Below are positions 5,724-5,984 of a stretch of DNA of 5,984 nt, piece by piece. The DNA comes from Nitrospiria bacterium (GTDB taxonomy: Bacteria; Nitrospirota; Nitrospiria; Nitrospirales; UBA8639). A program made the position numbers and the translations under genes. Every line of letters starts with the position of its first letter. Position 1 is the first letter of the stretch. Below the pieces are notes generated by a model. The model was not told the origin of the DNA, did no database searches, and saw only the letters and a list, made by a program, of their open reading frames with translations. The stretch is taken from assembly GCA_030430725.1 (NCBI GenBank), contig JAUIKP010000220.1, positions 1-5,984 on the forward strand, in the 5' to 3' direction.

Positions 5724-5750
5724 GTGTCCGTAAAATCGGGGGAAGATCAA
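5724..5750 (+). repeat. Putative IS3 right end, copy 2
   Basis: Begins GTGTCCGTAAAATC and ends GGAAGATCAA. It aligns without gaps to the 27 bp of copy 1 at about 15 positions, starting with the same GTGTCC, and lies 40 bp further on. It may be the end of a second, lost IS3-type element. Confidence 0.4.
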
Positions 5751-5757
5751 GCTCGTC

Positions 5758-5777
5758 TGCAGGGGCGAAACCCTGCA
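5758..5777. repeat. Perfect hairpin, 7-bp arms and 6-nt loop
   Basis: TGCAGGG (5758-5764), loop GCGAAA, CCCTGCA (5771-5777). It lies about 95 bp beyond the stop of the minus-strand gene at the right edge. No T-tract follows on either strand, so a terminator role is weak; a dispersed intergenic repeat is as likely. Confidence 0.5.
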
Positions 5778-5872
5778 TCTACCGTACATTTAAAAATACC
5801 TGGCTAGAAAAAGAAACGTGGAGCAGAGTTTGTTGATCAATTAAATGATATCCCTTACACGCCTAGGACGAT

Positions 5873-5984
5873 CTAATGACTATGACCATCACCATCATGT
5901 GAATGCCCATGCTCAAGTTCTTGCTTTGTCGCTTCCCGCACACTCAAAACGTTAATATTAAAATTGAGCGCGACACCGGCCAGT
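5873..5984 (-). CDS. C-terminus of an unidentified protein with a His-rich tail, possibly a metal transporter
   Basis: 36 codons plus stop (TAG at 5875-5873), open to the right edge. The visible part starts with a hydrophobic-to-mixed stretch LAGVALNFNINVLSVREATK, which could be the end of a membrane helix. It ends in HGHSHDGDGHSH, a His/Asp tail of the sort that binds Zn, Ni or Co in metal transporters and metallochaperones. The family cannot be named from this piece. The frame is not in doubt because the residue pattern is clearly non-random, but the function is an inference from the tail. Confidence 0.6.
   Translation of the reverse strand, partial: LAGVALNFNINVLSVREATKQELEHGHSHDGDGHSH

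Larger units (their letters stand above)
4848..5750 (+). mobile_element. Decayed IS3-family insertion sequence (left limit uncertain)
   Basis: Promoter, leader hairpin, OrfA, a remnant of OrfB, and IS-end-like sequence right after the OrfB stop. The right end is either near 5710 or near 5750 (two related candidates). The left end is not identified; 4848 is only the first element-like signal. The element lacks most of the first half of OrfB and carries a stop, so it cannot encode its own working transposase. Confidence 0.7.

Overview
The window reads as bacterial chromosome, from a Gram-negative organism of middling GC. Genes are compact, with SD-type ribosome sites in places and GTG starts in others. 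No gene pins down the taxon. The mix of a long RecQ, a STAS regulator, a His-tailed metal-type protein and IS3 debris would fit an environmental lineage such as Nitrospirota or Proteobacteria, but that is only a guess. I see no tRNA, rRNA or CRISPR array.

Left part (1-1264): two minus-strand genes. The N-terminal third or less of a Xaa-Pro aminopeptidase runs off the left edge. Upstream of it is a stand-alone STAS-domain (anti-sigma-factor-antagonist type) regulator. The aminopeptidase start is unusual: the good Shine-Dalgarno sequence serves a short out-of-frame leader ORF that overlaps the start of the enzyme. A 260-bp divergent spacer then leads to recQ.

Centre (1265-3799): a complete plus-strand RecQ helicase of 764 residues, with helicase core, zinc/winged-helix region, HRDC domain and an extra C-terminal helix-turn-helix module. 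A possible tiny ORF overlaps its stop codon. Then comes a stretch with a good sigma70-like promoter, a small hairpin and a perfect 15-bp terminator-type hairpin, so a small transcript may be made there.

Right part (3800-5984): a minus-strand exported protein with a signal peptide, a Cys-His/His-Gly-Asp motif and one or two Ca-binding EF/dockerin-type loops. A gene-free leader follows, then a decayed IS3-family transposase. The transposase has lost most of the first half of OrfB, carries an in-frame TGA stop, and has an unexplained segment of about 100 bp at the OrfA/OrfB junction. Two related IS-end-like sequences lie downstream. The right edge holds the last 36 codons of a minus-strand protein with a His-rich tail.

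The genes do not form one pathway. The left and centre are housekeeping or regulatory genes, and the right is an accessory junction shaped by insertion-sequence activity. I do not see convincing evidence for a new multi-gene system. The points most worth a second look are the exported Ca/His-motif protein, the nested IS debris, the aminopeptidase leader ORF and the possible small RNA after recQ.
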